A model generated the notes under the pieces. It was not told where the DNA came from. It saw nothing but the letters and a program-made list of their open reading frames with translations, and did not search any database. A DNA stretch of 8,139 nucleotides from DATLZC01 sp037444005 (lineage in GTDB: Bacteria; Chloroflexota; Dehalococcoidia; DSTF01; JACRBR01): positions 1 through 8,139 of the forward strand of contig JBBING010000098.1 of NCBI GenBank assembly GCA_037444005.1, read 5' to 3'. The position numbers were made by a program, and so were the translations under genes. This document shows, one piece after another, positions 1 through 4,818 of this stretch (its first letter is position 1; every line of letters begins with the position of its first letter).

Positions 1-7
1 GCGGACC

Positions 8-664
8 TCAGCGGGGGGCGATGTCGATATCGGATGTTGCGCCGGCGCGCCGGGCCAGGAGGGCGGCGACGGTCCCACCGACGGCTGCGAGCGCCGCGAC
101 GCCCGCTACAGCCACCAGCGCCCATGCCCACAGCGGGAACCCGCCGCTCGACTCGAGCTCGATGCGTCCGGCACGCCACTCGGCGTCGATGCTCTCCCCG
201 GGCGGCGTGGAGAGCTGCGCCCGGGTGAACTCGATGGAGGCTTCGCCCGAGCCCTTGGGCTCGAAGAACACCGACGCCAGCAACCCCTCACCGCTGGCAC
301 CCTGTCGCGGCGTCGGCCCGAGCGTCACGCACGCATAGCGGAGGGCATTGTTGTCGATGGTGGGCTCGGGGCAGTAGGTCTGCCGCCCGGTCGAGCCCAG
401 GAACGGCCCCTCGACCACCGAGTCCGGCCCCACCTCGAGGAGATCGCCATTGAAGGTCAGGACGAATTCGAAAGCGCCGAGGTCTTCGACGTTGCGCACG
501 AGGACGTCGACCTGGATGACCTCCTGTCCCTCTCGCTCCGTTCGTCTGGCCTCGGCTTCGACGACGGCCTTCCTGGTTTGCGCCGTGGTGTGCGTTACGG
601 TGAATGACAGAAGCGCGCAGGCGACCGCGCCTGCGACCACGAATCGACTGTGACCCCAATTCAT
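8..664 (-). CDS. Secreted, membrane-anchored cohesin-domain protein
   Basis: The protein has 218 residues, starts with ATG and ends with TGA. Residues 1-29 look like a signal peptide: a short basic start, a hydrophobic stretch VVAGAVACALLSF, and a likely cut near TTAQ. Residues about 35-170 resemble a cohesin-type beta-sandwich: the pattern is VDVLVRNVEDLGAFEFVLTF, then a G-rich loop, then GLLASVFFEPKGSGEASIEF. Cys98 and Cys112 sit in the middle of this domain and could form a disulfide outside the cell. A hydrophobic helix at about 177-204, followed by Arg-Arg, should anchor the C-terminus in the membrane. Cohesins bind dockerin modules in cellulosomes, but isolated cohesin-like domains in non-cellulolytic bacteria usually have no known partner, and no dockerin is visible here. 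It is downstream of vapC on the same strand, 201 nt away, and probably has its own promoter. I am fairly sure of the fold class and not of the function. Confidence 0.75.
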   Translation of the reverse strand: MNWGHSRFVVAGAVACALLSFTVTHTTAQTRKAVVEAEARRTEREGQEVIQVDVLVRNVEDLGAFEFVLTFNGDLLEVGPDSVVEGPFLGSTGRQTYCPEPTIDNNALRYACVTLGPTPRQGASGEGLLASVFFEPKGSGEASIEFTRAQLSTPPGESIDAEWRAGRIELESSGGFPLWAWALVAVAGVAALAAVGGTVAALLARRAGATSDIDIAPR

Positions 665-764
665 GGACGCAACCCGCTTCCTCTCCCCCAGAACGCGGAC
701 GGCCCGATCGCTCCCCCTGTCGTCCGTTTGCTACAACGCCGCTTTGAGCGCTCTCGTTTCGCGT

Positions 765-794
765 ACTCTACAGCACGAATCCCGCATCGGCCAA
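765..794 (-). promoter_or_regulatory. Candidate sigma70-type promoter for the cohesin gene
   Basis: On the minus strand TTGGCC (789-794) and TAGAGT (765-770) are separated by 18 nt. Each box matches the consensus at 4 of 6 positions, including the most conserved -10 bases. It would leave a leader of about 95 nt before the ATG at 664. No strong Shine-Dalgarno stands at the ideal distance; an AGGA lies about 14 nt upstream of the ATG. The call is by inspection only. Confidence 0.35.
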
Positions 795-865
795 CGAGAG
801 CGGCGGATCTCGGCGGAATCCAGGGGCGAAAGGACTTGCTCGTGGGCAAAGCCGCCGGTCCGCGG

Positions 866-1306
866 CTACGCCCGCCGCGCCTCCAGAGGATTGCTCCAGC
901 GCAGTCCGTGGAAGCGGGCGAAGTCGGTGTCAGCCGAACACACCTCGCCACCGTATTCGATCGCCAGGGCCGCGAGGTGGGCGTCACTCGTGATATTGCC
1001 TGCAGTGCCGAGCGGCTCGACGAGTCCGCGAAGGATGGCCAGATGCCGCTCCGTCGGATGGAGGACGAGGGCGCAAGGCTGGGCCAGCCACTCCTCGATC
1101 ACACCGAACGCCTCGGCAGGGGTCAGAGGATTGGCGAAGAGCTGGGAGCGGGTCGAAAGGCGAAGGAACGCCAGGAGCACCGGCCACGTGAAACCGACCG
1201 GTTCCGTTCCCGACAGTACGTTCTCAAGCCAGGGCCGGGCACGCGAATGATTGGGCGACGTCTCGTCGAGGGCATAAAGGAGGAGATTGACGTCAGGCAG
1301 CTTCAC
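866..1306 (-). CDS. vapC: PIN-domain toxin, VapC family
   Basis: This 146-residue PIN-domain ribonuclease is the toxin of a type II toxin-antitoxin pair. VapC toxins cleave RNA, often tRNA or rRNA, using acidic residues that hold Mg2+ or Mn2+. The N-terminus MKLPDVNLLLYALDE carries the first acidic residue, Asp5. Later ones are Asp108 (in TSDAHLAALA) and Asp126 (in SADTDFARF). At the place where many VapC proteins have a Glu, the sequence reads WPVLLAFLRLST (41-52) with no acidic residue. This resembles the mycobacterial-type PIN subfamily as I remember it. The start is GTG at 1306, 15 nt after the vapB stop; the gap has no good Shine-Dalgarno (GGCTCTGACCGTCCG), so translation may depend on vapB. 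The start is supported by MKLPDVN, the usual beginning of this family. Length is normal and the gene looks intact. Confidence 0.9.
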   Translation of the reverse strand: MKLPDVNLLLYALDETSPNHSRARPWLENVLSGTEPVGFTWPVLLAFLRLSTRSQLFANPLTPAEAFGVIEEWLAQPCALVLHPTERHLAILRGLVEPLGTAGNITSDAHLAALAIEYGGEVCSADTDFARFHGLRWSNPLEARRA

Positions 1307-1321
1307 CGGACGGTCAGAGCC

Positions 1322-1582
1322 TCACTTCCGCAACTCCAGCTTGCGGACGATCTCCTCGTCTTCCAGCGCATCAGCCAGGCGCAGCGCGTGCGTCAGGTCC
1401 ACTCCCCGTCGAAGGCCGAGAGGCCGCGCCGGCGCCTTGTACGCACGGCGCCCGCCGCGCTCAGCGACCAGGCCAGCCCGGACCGCGCTGTTGAGCGCCT
1501 CTTTGAACGAAATCTTGCGGCGGCGGGCAAGTTCCCTGAGCCGCTCCACCAGATCGGGGTCGAGGGTAACGGTCGTGCGCAT
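1322..1582 (-). CDS. vapB: Ribbon-helix-helix antitoxin, VapB family (DUF2191-like)
   Basis: This 86-residue protein lies directly upstream of vapC in the usual antitoxin-toxin order. Residues 1-40 form a ribbon-helix-helix DNA-binding module: MRTTVTLDPDLVERLRELAR gives the beta strand and first helix, and KISFKEALNSAVRAGL the second helix. The SFKEALN word is typical of DUF2191-type antitoxins. Residues about 41-86 are basic and proline-rich, then end in an acidic/basic helix (LADALEDEEIVRKLELRK) that should wrap around and block the toxin. The pair would bind its own promoter as a complex. The ATG at 1582 lies only 12 nt from the -10 box, so the message is predicted to have a leader of about 5 nt and no Shine-Dalgarno. 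The start is therefore set by the promoter and by family alignment. Confidence 0.9.
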   Translation of the reverse strand: MRTTVTLDPDLVERLRELARRRKISFKEALNSAVRAGLVAERGGRRAYKAPARPLGLRRGVDLTHALRLADALEDEEIVRKLELRK

Positions 1583-1648
1583 CGTGTGTTGGCATCATAG
1601 CAGCGATTGAGCTGCTGTCAAGATGCGCACATCATCCAGATGCGCCAC
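1575..1648. promoter_or_regulatory. Candidate VapBC operator: nested inverted repeats
   Basis: Two perfect inverted repeats surround the promoter. The inner one is AGCAGC (1599-1604) / GCTGCT (1611-1616) with a 6-nt spacer, lying between the -10 and -35 boxes and touching both. The outer one is GTGCGCATC (1575-1583, overlapping the vapB start codon) / GATGCGCAC (1622-1630, just upstream of the -35). A third partial copy, GATGCGC at 1639-1645 followed by CAC at 1646-1648, repeats the second arm in direct orientation 17 nt further out. VapB antitoxins of the ribbon-helix-helix class normally bind palindromes over their own promoter. Which repeat is bound is inference. Confidence 0.6.
1594..1621 (-). 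promoter_or_regulatory. vapBC promoter, near-consensus
   Basis: On the minus strand a perfect TTGACA (1616-1621) and TATGAT (1594-1599, one mismatch to TATAAT) are separated by 16 nt. Transcription should start near 1587, about 5 nt before the vapB ATG, giving an almost leaderless mRNA. It is the strongest promoter-like sequence I found in the window. Confidence 0.8.
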
Positions 1649-1724
1649 GCGTTCCACCGCAGACACAGCCCGGGGCGCGGGCCCGCCGCTGGAAAGAAGT
1701 GGTCACCTGCATGGAGGCGAAAAC

Positions 1725-1801
1725 TGGAGCGGGGGACGGGACTCGAACCCGCGACAGCCTGCTTGGAAGGCAGGAGCTCTGCCAGACTGAGCTACCCCCG
1801 C
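1725..1801 (-). tRNA. tRNA-Gly, anticodon UCC, CCA encoded
   Basis: The minus strand folds into a complete cloverleaf. The acceptor stem is GCGGGGG / CCCCCGC, the D arm begins TAGCTCAG, the anticodon stem is CCTGC / GCAGG with loop CTTCCAA (anticodon TCC at loop positions 3-5), and the T arm is GCGGG-TTCGAGT-CCCGT. The discriminator base is U, as is usual for bacterial tRNA-Gly. The CCA end is in the DNA (1725-1727). The 5' end is at 1801 and total length is 77 nt with CCA. It stands alone, with no second tRNA beside it. Confidence 0.97.
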
Positions 1802-1820
1802 TCGCGACAGGAGGCACTTC

Positions 1821-1850
1821 AGCATAGGAAGCGCCCGGAAGGGGCGTCAA
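1821..1850 (-). promoter_or_regulatory. Promoter of tRNA-Gly
   Basis: TTGACG (1845-1850) and TATGCT (1821-1826) on the minus strand, 18 nt apart. Each is close to the sigma70 consensus. The -10 box ends 19 nt before the mature tRNA 5' end, leaving room for a short 5' leader removed by RNase P. Confidence 0.7.
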
Positions 1851-1951
1851 GGAACCGGCCCGCGCCCCTAGGCCGCTATGTGGCCTACCGCGAATGAGTC
1901 ACTGTGGGACTCCTATCCAGTCGATGACGTCCGCCCCATTGGACGAACGCC

Positions 1952-1971
1952 GGCCACGCTGAAGCGTGGCC
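1952..1971 (-). repeat. REP-like hairpin, copy 1
   Basis: GGCCACGCT (1952-1960) pairs perfectly with AGCGTGGCC (1963-1971) around a GA turn, a 9-bp stem. It is followed by TTCATCA and, slightly further on, GGGCGACGG. I call the orientation that reads ATGAAGGCCACGCT 'plus', so this copy is minus. Confidence 0.8.
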
Positions 1972-2008
1972 TTCATCACGGAAACGGGCGACGGTCCACG
2001 GGGCCTCG

Positions 2009-2066
2009 CAGCATGACCGGTGTCCGGCGTGTCATGCTGGGGCCGAGCACAGCGAGGCCAAAGCAT
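2009..2066. repeat. CAGCATGAC / GTCATGCTG palindromic element, two alternative hairpins
   Basis: CAGCATGAC (2009-2017) and GTCATGCTG (2031-2039) are a perfect 9-bp inverted repeat. The right arm can instead fold with downstream sequence: ATGCT (2034-2038) with AGCAT (2062-2066) and GGCC (2041-2044) with GGCC (2056-2059), closing an 11-nt loop. The two folds compete for 2034-2038. The left-arm word CAGCATGACCG occurs again at 2195-2205. Confidence 0.6.
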
Positions 2067-2164
2067 CTCATCGCTCGCACGCCGACGTCCTCCACTTCAG
2101 CCGGAGGCTCTCCCCGACCAGCGGAGGTGGTCACCCGATGGGAATCGCGGGGGCACAGAGGCGA

Positions 2165-2205
2165 GCGGCGCTTCGCCGCACCTGCGACGAGGTTCAGCAT
2201 GACCG
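2165..2205. repeat. Second, diverged copy of the CAGCATGAC element
   Basis: The stretch carries GCGGCG-CTT-CGCCGC (2165-2179) and ends in CAGCATGACCG (2195-2205). Read on the minus strand it begins with the same CGGTCATGCTG word and ends near a CGAAGCG-like word, roughly matching the order seen at 2031-2069. The similarity outside the CAGCATGACCG word is weak. Confidence 0.4.
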
Positions 2206-2258
2206 TGGCCCGCACCGGCGCACGCGCCCGGATGACGCCTACCTTCCTCGCCGATGAA

Positions 2259-2278
2259 GGCCATGCTTCAGCGTGGCC
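2259..2278 (+). repeat. REP-like hairpin, copy 2
   Basis: GGCCATGCT (2259-2267) pairs with AGCGTGGCC (2270-2278) around TC; one position is a G-T wobble. It is preceded by GATGAA, the tail seen on the other copies. It is inverted relative to copy 1, so the TTCAT/ATGAA tails of copies 1 and 2 face each other. Confidence 0.75.
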
Positions 2279-2321
2279 GAAGGTCCGTGCCCCGTGGGCC
2301 GCGTCCCGCCCACGAGTCGAC

Positions 2322-2341
2322 GGCCACCCTGAAGGGTGGCC
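2322..2341 (-). repeat. REP-like hairpin, copy 3, with a compensated base pair
   Basis: GGCCACCCT (2322-2330) pairs perfectly with AGGGTGGCC (2333-2341) around GA. Compared with copy 1, a G-C pair has become C-G on both arms at once, so the hairpin is kept while the sequence changes. It shares the right flank of copy 1 (TTCATCA, then GGGCGACG). It lies 43 nt from copy 2. Confidence 0.8.
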
Positions 2342-2410
2342 TTCATCAGTCGGGGCGACGCTCCCCCGCGGCCGACGCACGTGCAGGACGTCAACCTGTC
2401 CCACATGAAG

Positions 2411-2429
2411 GCCACGCTTCAGGCGTGGC
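2411..2429 (+). repeat. REP-like hairpin, copy 4
   Basis: GCCACGC (2411-2417) pairs with GCGTGGC (2423-2429) around TTCAG. It has a shorter stem and a one-base-larger loop than the others, and is preceded by CATGAAG. It is inverted relative to copy 3, forming the second mirror-image pair. Confidence 0.7.
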
Positions 2430-2491
2430 GGGGGTCCTCGGCCTGCCCGCCCAACGAAAGGAAACCCTCCCGCAGGATTCGGCGGAATCTC

Positions 2492-2520
2492 TTGACAGAG
2501 GTGAGGCTATCGGGTATGCA
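2492..2520 (+). promoter_or_regulatory. Candidate rho promoter
   Basis: A perfect TTGACA (2492-2497) is followed after 17 nt by TATGCA (2515-2520). The -35 is strong; the -10 matches only TAT of the consensus. Transcription from about 2527 would give a leader of about 145 nt before rho. In that leader CGGCGC (2557-2562) can pair with GCGCCG (2576-2581), followed by TTTCCCTT, a weak attenuator-like shape. Rho genes are often controlled by Rho itself through their leader; whether that happens here is inference. Confidence 0.45.
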
Positions 2521-2672
2521 AGTAGCGACTGAACCGACCCTGACGACCGCACATTCCGGCGCTTGTCATCTCCCGGCGCCGTTTCCCTTGGATGCAACAT
2601 CGTGAGCCCTGAGCGAACAACTGGCTCGTGGCGACCCGCGTCCGGTGACGCCGCAGCCGCGGAGTGGGACCC

Positions 2673-3935
2673 GTGAATATTGCTGAACTCGAACGCAAGA
2701 CCCGCGAGGAGCTGCTGGACGTCGCGAAAGACCTCGGCCTGACCGGCTACAGCACCCTCAAGAAACAGGAACTCATCTTCCGGCTCCTCCAGCACCAGGC
2801 CGAACGTGAGGGCAACATCTTCACCGGCGGCGTCCTCGAGATCGTCGACGACGGCTACGGCTTCCTCCGCGGCGAGTCGATGCTTCCGAGCCCCAACGAC
2901 GTCTACGTCTCGCAGTCCCAGGTCCGCCGGTTCGGCCTGCGCACGGGTGACTACGTGACGGGCCAGGTCCGCCCGCCGAAGGACAGCGAGAAGTACTACG
3001 GCTTGCTCAGGGTCGAGGCGGTCAACGGGATGGACCCGGAGATCGCCAAGAACCGGCCGCACTTCGAGAATCTGACGGCCATCTTCCCCAACCGCCAGAT
3101 CAAACTCGAGACGGTTCCCCAGAACCTGTCGCAGCGGGTCATCGACCTCATCGCGCCCATCGGACGGGGCCAGCGTGGCCTCATCGTGTCGCCGCCCAAG
3201 GCAGGGAAGACGTTCCTGCTCAAGGACATCGCCAACGGCATCACGACCAACTACGACGACATCCACCTCATCGTCCTCCTCATCGGCGAGCGGCCGGAAG
3301 AGGTGACGGACATGCGCCGGTCCGTCCGGGGCGAGGTCATCGCCTCCACCTTCGACGAGCCCGTGGAAGACCACACGCACGTCGCCGAGATGGGCATCGA
3401 GCGCGCGAAGCGGCTGGTGGAAGGCGGTACGGACGTCGTGGTGCTGCTCGACAGCATCACCCGGCTCACGCGCGCGTACAACCTCGCGATGCCGCCGAGC
3501 GGCCGCACGCTGACGGGCGGGATCGACCCCATCGCGTTGTACCCGCCGAAGCGCATCTTCGGCGCCGCGCGGAACACGGAAGAGGGCGGCAGCCTCACGA
3601 TCATCGCCACCTGTCTGGTGGACACCGGCAGCCGGATGGACGAGGTCATCTTCGAGGAGTTCAAGGGCACGGGCAACATGGAGCTCTTCCTCGACCGCCG
3701 GCTGGCCGAACGGCGTATCTTCCCCGCCATCGACATCCAGCGGTCGAGCACGCGGCGCGAGGAGCTGCTGCTCGACGAGGACACGCTGAAGCAGGTCTGG
3801 CTCGTCCGGCGCATGGCGGCGATGATCGCGTCGAGCGCCGCCAACCCATCCGAGGCCACGGAGCGCCTGCTGGAGCGCCTCGCCCGCACGAGCAGCAACA
3901 AGGAGTTCCTGGCGACCCTGCGCTCGGAGATCTAG
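2673..3935 (+). CDS. rho: Transcription termination factor Rho
   Basis: Rho is a hexameric ATP-driven RNA translocase that ends transcription of untranslated RNA. I choose the GTG at 2673 (420 residues, MNIAELERKTREELL): GGAG at 2661-2664 sits 8 nt upstream, while the in-frame GTG at 2664 overlaps that GGAG. Residues 1-45 are the N-terminal helical domain. Residues about 50-118 are the cold-shock-like RNA-binding domain (GVLEIVDDGYGFLR, DVYVSQSQVRRFGLRTGD, GQVRPP). Walker A is PPKAGKT (174-180), Walker B VVVLLDS (255-261, Asp260), the Q loop SGRTLTGGID, and the R loop FKGTGNMEL. The catalytic Glu is Glu206. The residue before it is Gly205, in LLIGERPEEVTDM, where E. coli has Asp (LLIDERPEEVTEM). 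There is no large insert between the helical and RNA-binding domains, unlike many actinobacterial Rho proteins. The gene looks monocistronic and faces the next operon convergently. Confidence 0.98.
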   Translation: MNIAELERKTREELLDVAKDLGLTGYSTLKKQELIFRLLQHQAEREGNIFTGGVLEIVDDGYGFLRGESMLPSPNDVYVSQSQVRRFGLRTGDYVTGQVRPPKDSEKYYGLLRVEAVNGMDPEIAKNRPHFENLTAIFPNRQIKLETVPQNLSQRVIDLIAPIGRGQRGLIVSPPKAGKTFLLKDIANGITTNYDDIHLIVLLIGERPEEVTDMRRSVRGEVIASTFDEPVEDHTHVAEMGIERAKRLVEGGTDVVVLLDSITRLTRAYNLAMPPSGRTLTGGIDPIALYPPKRIFGAARNTEEGGSLTIIATCLVDTGSRMDEVIFEEFKGTGNMELFLDRRLAERRIFPAIDIQRSSTRREELLLDEDTLKQVWLVRRMAAMIASSAANPSEATERLLERLARTSSNKEFLATLRSEI

Positions 3936-3969
3936 GGGGCGCCGGCCTGGCCGACCGGGCGCCGGTGGC

Positions 3970-4422
3970 CTACGTCGCGCCGGCCTCTCCTCCCTCGACG
4001 CGCGGCGGCGCCGGGGGATACGGCCGCACCCACCACGGCAGCTCGCCCACCTCCTGCCCGTCGAGGAACACGCGGATCCGGTGCCGGCCATACGCGCGCA
4101 CATCGAACCGCAGGCTCCAGCGGATCCAGTGGCTCGATTCGCGGTTGCGCAGCGTGAACTGCCAGGGCGGCCGTCCAGGGTCTCGGCTGTCCAACAGCAC
4201 GGCGTCGTCAGGACCGACCACCTGCGCGAAAGAGGTGAAGGCGCCCGCGCCGTCCTGCCAGCGCATCACCACCGTCGTCCCCACCGGGCCCGGCAGGTCC
4301 CGCACGTGGATGTTGTCGTGGATGCCGATGAGGTTCACGAGGCCGCCTTCGCGCGTGATCTGGTGGAGTTGGCACAGCGCAATGAGCGTGAGGCTGGGCG
4401 GATAGCGCTCCTCGGCGGTCAC
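3970..4422 (-). CDS. Small beta-rich protein of unknown function (DUF6941-like)
   Basis: The real gene is taken to start at GTG 4422, giving 150 residues beginning MTAEERYPPSLTLIALCQLHQ. The reading frame stays open further upstream, but there it runs antisense-style through the monooxygenase-like gene and is rich in Arg, Ala and Gly. The start overlaps the TGA of that gene by 4 nt (GTGA), so translation is probably coupled. There is no signal peptide or membrane segment. The pattern of short beta strands, with TTVVMRWQDG, SLRFDVRAYGRHRIRVFLDG and QEVGELPWWVRP, resembles small C2/beta-sandwich proteins of the DUF6941 kind, in which a strand reading 'rigvfldg' precedes the end. That family has no known role. 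The tail after residue 140 is low in complexity. The family assignment is from memory of pattern and is weak; the coding call is firmer because of the overlap and the codon pattern. Confidence 0.6.
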   Translation of the reverse strand: MTAEERYPPSLTLIALCQLHQITREGGLVNLIGIHDNIHVRDLPGPVGTTVVMRWQDGAGAFTSFAQVVGPDDAVLLDSRDPGRPPWQFTLRNRESSHWIRWSLRFDVRAYGRHRIRVFLDGQEVGELPWWVRPYPPAPPRVEGGEAGAT

Positions 4423-4733
4423 GGAACGACGGTCTCGTACGTGGCGCGGAGCCAGGCGCCGTCGGGATACGGCGCGGTCGGCACGATGGCGTCCATGATG
4501 GTGGCGGCGAGCGCCGCGCCACCTTCCCGGACGTAGGTCCTGCAGTGCTCCAGCGAGTCCCAGCGCGTGACCTCGGTCATCGCCGCGCCGTCGGGCGTCC
4601 GGAAGAGCTCCCAGCCCAGGAAGCCGGGCTGCTCGCGCAGCACCGGCGTGAGCCGCTCCCGCAGGACGCGGGCCCGCTCTTCCCACTCCTCCGGCCGGAT
4701 GGCCACCTTGCGGGACATCACGTGCACGATCAC
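4419..4733 (-). CDS. ABM-type (dimeric alpha/beta barrel) monooxygenase-like protein
   Basis: The 104-residue protein has the layout of the antibiotic biosynthesis monooxygenase (ABM) superfamily: a first strand MIVHVMSRKVAIRP, a helix EEWEERARVLRERLTPVLREQ, then PGFLGWELFRTPDG (strand), AAMTEVTRWDSLEHCRTYVRE (strand and helix) and a closing helix/strand. The 'PGFLGWELF...W.S...' order is characteristic. Members include quinol monooxygenases, heme-degrading enzymes and many uncharacterised proteins, so a substrate cannot be named; no heme-ligand His is evident. The start is GTG 4733, with GAGGG 8 nt upstream and a TATAAT box 30 nt upstream. Inner GTG/ATG codons at 4727, 4721 and 4718 are alternatives without a better ribosome site. 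It is the first gene of a two-gene operon, overlapping the next by 4 nt. Confidence 0.8.
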   Translation of the reverse strand: MIVHVMSRKVAIRPEEWEERARVLRERLTPVLREQPGFLGWELFRTPDGAAMTEVTRWDSLEHCRTYVREGGAALAATIMDAIVPTAPYPDGAWLRATYETVVP

Positions 4734-4763
4734 CGCCGCCGCCCTCTTTCTCGCTGCGGCGCG

Positions 4764-4769
4764 ATTATA
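4764..4769 (-). promoter_or_regulatory. Perfect -10 box for the ABM operon
   Basis: The minus strand reads CTATAATCGC, a perfect TATAAT at 4764-4769. Transcription from about 4757 gives a leader of about 24 nt that contains the GAGGG ribosome site. The -35 is poor: the best candidate is TTCCGC at 4788-4793, 18 nt upstream. It lies in the 85-nt gap between two divergent operons. Confidence 0.6.
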
Positions 4770-4818
4770 GGCCCGCGGCCGCCGGAAGCGGAACCTCCGC
4801 GCGCGGGAGCCCGCCCCG

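Larger units (their letters stand above)
1851..2491. other. Non-coding stretch with two dispersed-repeat families
   Basis: No believable gene lies between the tRNA promoter and the rho promoter. Reading frames here have no start signals or recognisable domains, and the repeats run through them on both strands. The stretch holds four REP-like hairpins (1952-1971, 2259-2278, 2322-2341, 2411-2429) and three CAGCATGAC-type arms (2009-2017, 2031-2039, 2195-2203). There is also a simple hairpin GCGGCG / CGCCGC at 2165-2179. I see no transposase, integrase or attachment site. Confidence 0.7.

Noticed and set aside
650..1600. 316-codon open frame on the plus strand across vapBC
   Set aside because: vapB and vapC on the minus strand have clear family motifs and a matching promoter; the plus frame has none.
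1725..1801. tRNA-Gly as an integration site for a mobile element
   Set aside because: No integrase gene and no direct repeat of the tRNA 3' end was seen elsewhere in the window.
1878..2408. Open frames on both strands between the tRNA and rho (176 and 142 codons)
   Set aside because: They run through the palindromic repeats, producing repeated words such as HAEAWPS / HPSGWPS, have no ribosome site and no domain. They are translated repeats.
1952..2429. CRISPR array
   Set aside because: The hairpin copies differ in orientation and sequence and have irregular spacing (from 43 to nearly 290 nt), and there are no cas genes.
3938..3963. GGCGCC (3938-3943) and GGCGCC (3958-3963) as a two-way terminator between rho and the convergent operon
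   Set aside because: The stem is only 6 bp with a 14-nt loop and no T-run on either strand; in DNA this rich in G+C such pairs are common.
2391..4103. 570-codon open frame on the minus strand across rho
   Set aside because: It is the antisense shadow of rho. The product is rich in Arg, Asp, Ala and Val with no domain, as expected from G+C-biased third positions of the real gene.
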